Shown: one piece after another, positions 32,981-37,328 of the stretch
Position numbering within the stretch: the first letter of the stretch is position 1
Layout: the number at the start of each line of letters is the position of its first letter
Assembly (NCBI RefSeq): GCF_000425145.1
Contig: NZ_AULF01000035.1
Span: 1-37,328 of the forward strand
Direction of reading: 5' to 3'
Origin: Pedobacter glucosidilyticus DSM 23534
GTDB lineage: Bacteria > Bacteroidota > Bacteroidia > Sphingobacteriales > Sphingobacteriaceae
Length of the DNA stretch: 37,328 nucleotides
Notes under the pieces: model-generated
The model's input: only the letters and a program-made list of their open reading frames with translations
The model's database searches: none
What the model was told of the DNA's origin: nothing
Translations under genes and position numbers: made by a program

Positions 32981-35191
32981 ATGAAAAAGTTCATCATCTT
33001 AAGCACATCTATTTTAATATTTTTAAGTTATACAGGCTTTTCTCAAGACTTAAGCAAATTTGTAAATCCGTTTATAGGAACATCTAATGCCGGAAATACA
33101 CATCCAGGAGCAGTACTTCCGTGGGGTACAGCATCAGTGGTTCCGCACAATACTTATAAAGGCCCTACACCCTACATACATGGCGAAAAATATTTACTAG
33201 GCTTTGGTAATTTACAACTATCTGGTGTTGGGTGCCCAGAAACTGGCAGTATTTTATTAAGACCTACTCACGGAGATCTTTTTACTGATGTAGAAAAAGG
33301 AAAATCAACCTATATTCATGAGCAAGCAACACCGGGTTACTATAGTACTTTTTTAGAAACTCATCATATCTTAGCTCAAATGACTGCCACACAAAGAAGT
33401 GGCAGATCAAAATATACCTACCCTAAAGGAAAGAATCATCTAATTATTGATTTAGGAACCACACAAAGCCATATTAAAGGTGGTTTAGTAGAAATAATCT
33501 CCGATAATGAAATAAGAGGCTATAAAAATGAAGGTAATTTTTGCGATTCTAGATTATCAAGGAAAACATTCTTTTACATTAAAATCATTGGTCCTGCATC
33601 GAAAACCGGATTGTTTAATGGTACCCAACTTATAACAGATAAAACTATATCTGGAGAGAAAGTTGGTGCTTATTTAAGTTATAACTTTGCTAAAGAAACC
33701 AGTATAGAGGTTTTGGTAGGCATATCTTTCGTAAGTATAGAAAATGCTAAACAAAACTTAGAGGCTGAACAGCCCAAGGATAAATCTTTTAAAGAAATTA
33801 AAAACTTAGCCAGAAAAGCCTGGAATACAGAGCTTAGTAAGGTAAAAGTTAAAGATGATGCTGACACCAATAAAACTAAATTCTATACGGCTTTATATCA
33901 TACTCTTATCCACCCAATGGTTTATAATGATGTTAATCATGATTATTTAACCATGCAAACTGAAGATCAAAAAGAAAGATTTGTTAAAAAAACAGATTAT
34001 ACAAGATATTCGGTTTTTTCTTTATGGGATACTTATAGAACTGTTCATCCATTATTTACATTACTTTACCCTAAACAGCAAAGAGACATGACCCAAAGTA
34101 TGATAGACATGTATAAAGAAGGGAAATGGCTACCCAAATGGGAATTATTTGGACAAGAAAGTTGGGTAATGGTTGGAGACCCTGCTAGTATCGTCATTGC
34201 TGACACCTATTTGAAGGGAATTAAAGATATCGACATTAAATCAGCCTATGAGGGGATGTTAAAAAGTGGTTCTTATTTAAAATCTCAAAACTATCTAAGA
34301 CCAGGCTTAAAAGAATATCTAAAATATGGCTATATCCCTATTGATAAAAGAGGTGGAGCCGATAGTACCCTTTTTTCTTTCAACAATGGTTATGTATGGG
34401 GACCAGTATCAACCTCACAAGAATATTATCTATCTGATTTTAATATTTCAAGAATAGCTAAAGCATTGGGCTTTAAAGATGATGAAAAAACCTACCTAGA
34501 AAGAAGTAATAATTTCACCACCTTATTTGATGATGGCTTAAAATTTTTCAGACCTAAAAACAGTAATGGTACTTGGTTAACTCCTTTTAATCCCTTAGAT
34601 AGAACTTTTGACATAAGATGGGAAAAAAGCGGTGGACATGGCTATGTAGAAGGTACCGCATGGATTTACAGATTTTTTGTGCCGCATAACCCTCAAAAGC
34701 TGATTGCTTTGTTTGGTGGCAATAAACCTTTTAAGGATAGTTTGGATTTACTTTTCTCAAAAAAATATTTTGATATTACCAATGAGCCTGATATTAGCTA
34801 TCCATACTTGTATAATTATATTGAAGGAGAAGAAAACAATACCTCTACAACTGTTCATCACATCATAGATCATTCTTACTCTACTAAACCAGGAGGCATC
34901 CCTGGTAATGATGATGCTGGAACGCTATCGGGATGGTTAGTTTTTGCAATGTCTGGCATTTATCCTGATTGCCCCGGGATTCCAGTTTATCAGATTAGTG
35001 TTCCAAAATTTAAAAAAGTGATATTAAACCTCTCTCAAGATTATTGGAGTTCTGATAAATTAACTATTCAAAAAATTGGTGAAGGTATAAAGATTAAAGA
35101 AATATGGCTTGATGGTAAAAAATTAACTTCTTTTTCTGTTAAACATGAAGATCTTGTTAAGGCTAAAAAGTTAACTATTAAAACCTTTTAA
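32981..35191 (+). CDS. GH92 family alpha-mannosidase
   Basis: A 736-residue secreted enzyme (signal peptide to about residue 22). The GH92 landmarks appear in order: FVNPFIGTSNAGNTHPGAVLPWG, then TRYSVFSLWDTYRTVHPLFTLL, the acid GYVEGTAWIYRFFVPHNP (Glu557) and the base region GIPGNDDAGTLSGW (Asp644/Asp645). The family uses Ca2+ and inverting hydrolysis to release mannose from alpha-1,2/1,3/1,4/1,6 linkages. All key residues look intact and the length is normal. It follows the esterase by 3 bp and precedes an FHS-type symporter. Confidence 0.94.
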   Translation: MKKFIILSTSILIFLSYTGFSQDLSKFVNPFIGTSNAGNTHPGAVLPWGTASVVPHNTYKGPTPYIHGEKYLLGFGNLQLSGVGCPETGSILLRPTHGDLFTDVEKGKSTYIHEQATPGYYSTFLETHHILAQMTATQRSGRSKYTYPKGKNHLIIDLGTTQSHIKGGLVEIISDNEIRGYKNEGNFCDSRLSRKTFFYIKIIGPASKTGLFNGTQLITDKTISGEKVGAYLSYNFAKETSIEVLVGISFVSIENAKQNLEAEQPKDKSFKEIKNLARKAWNTELSKVKVKDDADTNKTKFYTALYHTLIHPMVYNDVNHDYLTMQTEDQKERFVKKTDYTRYSVFSLWDTYRTVHPLFTLLYPKQQRDMTQSMIDMYKEGKWLPKWELFGQESWVMVGDPASIVIADTYLKGIKDIDIKSAYEGMLKSGSYLKSQNYLRPGLKEYLKYGYIPIDKRGGADSTLFSFNNGYVWGPVSTSQEYYLSDFNISRIAKALGFKDDEKTYLERSNNFTTLFDDGLKFFRPKNSNGTWLTPFNPLDRTFDIRWEKSGGHGYVEGTAWIYRFFVPHNPQKLIALFGGNKPFKDSLDLLFSKKYFDITNEPDISYPYLYNYIEGEENNTSTTVHHIIDHSYSTKPGGIPGNDDAGTLSGWLVFAMSGIYPDCPGIPVYQISVPKFKKVILNLSQDYWSSDKLTIQKIGEGIKIKEIWLDGKKLTSFSVKHEDLVKAKKLTIKTF

Positions 35192-35213
35192 ATTTTTTAT
35201 CACTTTTTCCATT

Positions 35214-35245
35214 TTTATCAGTGATATTTGATTATCACTGATAAA
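35214..35245 (+). terminator. palindromic hairpin between the GH92 and symporter genes
   Basis: TTTATCAGTGATA (35214-35226) and its exact complement (35233-35245) form a 13-bp stem with a TTTGAT loop, then TTTCTTATTTC. It is 22 bp after the GH92 stop and 17 bp before the symporter ATG. The weak T run suggests partial termination; a regulatory palindrome is the alternative. Confidence 0.65.
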
Positions 35246-35262
35246 TTTCTTATTTCTTGAAT

Positions 35263-36870
35263 ATGACATCACCAACATCAAAAAGTTATACATCCGCACT
35301 GTACACTTTAGTAACCGTTTTCTTTTTCTGGGGCTTTGTAGCGGCCTCTAACGGTATTTTTATCCCGTTTTGTAAAACGCATTTTAACCTCACCCAGTTT
35401 GAGTCTCAATTGATAGATTTTACTTTTTACGGAGGTTATTTCATAGGCTCTTTAATTTTATACTTTGCCTCACAAATTACTAAAGTAGATATCTTAAATA
35501 AGATGGGCTTTAAGAATGGCATTATCGTAGGTTTGGTGATTTCTGCATTGGGAGCCCTTATGATGGTACCTTCGGTTAATGTAGGCTCCTTCGGATTGAT
35601 CCTAACCGCTTTTTTTGTTATCGCGATAGGCTTTTCCTTACAACAAACAGCCGCCAATCCTTTTGCTGTTGCTTTAGGCACACCAGAAACTGGTGCTGAT
35701 AGGTTAAATCTTGCCGGTGGTGTAAACAATTTTGGTTCTTTATTAGGCCCCATTATCGTAAGTATTATCTTATTTGGTACAGCCGCAGGTGCCGAGCCTA
35801 AAGCCGTAGAAATTACTTCTATCAATATGCTTTATTACATCCTAGCTAGTTTGTTTATTGGGGTAGCCATTTTCTTTGCTATATCTAAATTACCAAAAGT
35901 AACTAGCGATGAACATATAGAAGCCAGTAAAAAAACGAATGGTCCTTTACTTATTATGTTGGTCGCATTTTTATTGATTTTAGCTGCCGATCCTCTAGCA
36001 AGTATGACAGGTATATCTGCAGCTATTTATGTTTATGCCTCTTTACTTATTGTAGTATTAACCTTATTCTTATCAAGCACAGCAGCAAGTAAAAAGCCCG
36101 AAGGCTGGGGCGCAATGAAATATCCTCAATTAATTTTAGGGATGCTAGCCATCTTTACCTATGTAGGGGTAGAGGTAAGTATACAAAGTAATTTTGGAGC
36201 ATTGTTAAATACGCCAGCATTTGGTTCTTATCCAGAGGCAGAAATAGCACCTTTTATCTCCTTATACTGGGGAAGCTTAATGATTGGCCGTTGGACAGGT
36301 GCTATATCGGCTTTTAACCTGAGCAAATCGGTTAAAAATATTTTAACTATAGTAGTTCCCTTTATTGCCTTCGCGGTGATATTAGGTTTTAACCATATTA
36401 GCGGTACTGATATTGGTAATTTATATATCTATGCCATTTGTATTGTGGTATTGATAGCGGGCTTCTTTTACAGTCAGGAAAAACCAGCAAAAACTTTGGC
36501 TACATTTTCTGTATTAGGTGTTGTAGCTATGTTAATTGGCTTATTAACCACAGGTCAAACAGCAACTTATGCTTTCATCAGCGGAGGTTTATGTTGCTCT
36601 ATCATGTGGCCATGTATTTTCTCATTATCCATCACGGGTTTAGGGAAATATACCAGTCAAGGTTCATCTTTTTTAATCATGATGATATTGGGAGGGGCCA
36701 TTATCCCACCGGTACAAGGCATTTTTGCCGATAACAGCGGTATCCATTTATCTTACATCATCCCGGTAATTTGCTTTGCTTACTTATTGTTTTTTGCATG
36801 GAAAGTAAGTAAGGAGCTACAAAAACAAGGCTTTGATGTCAATAAAATTGAAACAGAAGGTGGGCATTAA
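35263..36870 (+). CDS. sugar:H+ symporter, FHS/FucP family (MFS)
   Basis: A 535-residue inner membrane carrier with about 12-14 hydrophobic segments. The start is placed at the ATG at 35263; an in-frame TTG two codons earlier is less likely. Family marks are [35 protein letters not shown] and [34 protein letters not shown], the FucP/GluP signature, and the late [15 protein letters not shown]. This family imports fucose, glucose, galactose or mannose with protons. Next to a GH92 mannosidase, mannose import is the natural inference. It is about 50 residues longer than several FucP members. Confidence 0.88.
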   Translation: MTSPTSKSYTSALYTLVTVFFFWGFVAASNGIFIPFCKTHFNLTQFESQLIDFTFYGGYFIGSLILYFASQITKVDILNKMGFKNGIIVGLVISALGALMMVPSVNVGSFGLILTAFFVIAIGFSLQQTAANPFAVALGTPETGADRLNLAGGVNNFGSLLGPIIVSIILFGTAAGAEPKAVEITSINMLYYILASLFIGVAIFFAISKLPKVTSDEHIEASKKTNGPLLIMLVAFLLILAADPLASMTGISAAIYVYASLLIVVLTLFLSSTAASKKPEGWGAMKYPQLILGMLAIFTYVGVEVSIQSNFGALLNTPAFGSYPEAEIAPFISLYWGSLMIGRWTGAISAFNLSKSVKNILTIVVPFIAFAVILGFNHISGTDIGNLYIYAICIVVLIAGFFYSQEKPAKTLATFSVLGVVAMLIGLLTTGQTATYAFISGGLCCSIMWPCIFSLSITGLGKYTSQGSSFLIMMILGGAIIPPVQGIFADNSGIHLSYIIPVICFAYLLFFAWKVSKELQKQGFDVNKIETEGGH

Positions 36871-36914
36871 CGATTTAAACCTCCTTCTATAAAAACATAG
36901 CAGAAAGCTAAGCT

Positions 36915-36988
36915 AGAGGCTGTCTCAAATCATCACTTTGTGTCAGGCTGAGCGGAGTCGAAGCCTTTTCTTATCCTTCGACTTCGCT
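36915..36988. repeat. palindromic dispersed repeat beside an IS110-like end
   Basis: GAGGCTGTCTCAAA (36915-36928) resembles the termini of several insertion sequences. It is followed by TGTCAGGCTGAGCGGAGTCGAAG. AGCGGAGTCGAAG (36951-36963) and CTTCGACTTCGCT (36976-36988) form a 13-bp stem with one G-T pair and a 12-base loop. I recall the TCAGGCTGAGCGGAGTCGAAG text as a common intergenic repeat in Bacteroidota, but could not search for copies. Confidence 0.6.
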
Positions 36989-37012
36989 ACCATTGACGTT
37001 TTTAATAACATA

Positions 37013-37327
37013 TTAATTTTCAATCAATTGCAAATTTAGCTCATTTGCTTTTTTAATAACAAAGTTCAACTGTTGCCGCTTTAGTTTTTCTTCATACTTC
37101 TTTACTCCCTGCTCTACATAATCCATTCCCTGATCAAACATCCTATAGTATAGTTCCGCTATTTTTCTAGCTGTGGCTTTAATTGCAATACCTGAACCTT
37201 TCCGGGATTTAAGCCTTCTTGCAAAAGCTCCTAAACCGGGCTGTTTACTAATCAAAAGACTTTGAGCTGCTTGTTTGAAAATCTGCCCAGCTCTTGTTAT
37301 TGGTTTTTTCTTGCTTCTTTTATTCAT
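37013..37327 (-). mobile_element. C-terminal part of an IS110-like transposase
   Basis: 104 residues are visible. KKKPITRAGQIFKQAAQSLLI, FARRLKSRKGSGIAIKATARKIAELYYRMF and YVEQGVKKYEEKL match the C-terminal catalytic-serine/Transposase_20 region of IS110-type elements in Bacteroidota. The apparent ATG at the edge (37327) is internal; a full-length enzyme has about 300-400 residues, so most of the gene lies beyond the window. No premature stop is seen in the visible part. Assignment is from pattern memory, and another IS family is possible. Confidence 0.65.
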
Positions 37328-37328
37328 T

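Overview
The window is AT-rich chromosomal DNA from a member of the Bacteroidota, most likely family Sphingobacteriaceae (Pedobacter-like). Supporting signs are the 16S rRNA 5' end at the left edge, promoters of the Bacteroidota type (TTG, about 20 bp, TAnnTTTG) and few Shine-Dalgarno sites. A SusC/SusD pair, a RpoZ/BamD/CoaBC/DUF4835/RecN gene order and a bacillithiol-type YtxJ point the same way. This placement rests on gene content and family recognition; no search was run.

Layout. (1) 1-725: the 5' end of a leftward rRNA operon with two tandem promoters and a boxA-like leader, divergent from the next block. (2) 726-6676: a rightward housekeeping operon bamD-rpoZ-coaBC-DUF4835/porD-recN, then fabI. 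It converges on a leftward DUF2723 membrane glycosyltransferase-like gene (6791-9814). (3) 10061-16003: tRNA-Gln(TTG), prs, rplY, a 57-codon membrane ORF, leftward recF-DUF721, a membrane-anchored TPR protein, ribH, a 39-codon lipoprotein ORF, a secreted protein and ytxJ. A leftward lipoprotein gene of unknown role follows (16102-16767).

(4) 17027-36870: a polysaccharide-utilisation-like locus in two arms. The left arm reads leftward: susC, susD, a strong hairpin, an NCS1-type permease, a 63-residue membrane protein, an ADP-ribosylglycohydrolase-fold protein with an extra beta-sandwich domain, sulfatase, clan GH-A-like glycosidase, sulfatase. A 7-TM AraC-type regulator (30596-31693) sits at the hinge. 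The right arm reads rightward: a CE1-type esterase, a GH92 alpha-mannosidase and an FHS/FucP-type sugar symporter. (5) The right edge has a palindromic dispersed repeat and the C-terminal end of an IS110-like transposase.

Reading of the locus (inference): SusCD would import a sulfated glycan or glycoconjugate. The secreted sulfatases, esterase and glycosidases would trim it, and two different inner-membrane carriers would take up products, one sugar-type and one nucleobase/nucleoside-type. The cytoplasmic ADP-ribosylglycohydrolase-fold enzyme next to the NCS1 permease suggests that one released product carries an N-glycosidic (nucleoside-like) bond. That coupling is the most unusual part of the window and the best candidate for an undescribed pathway.
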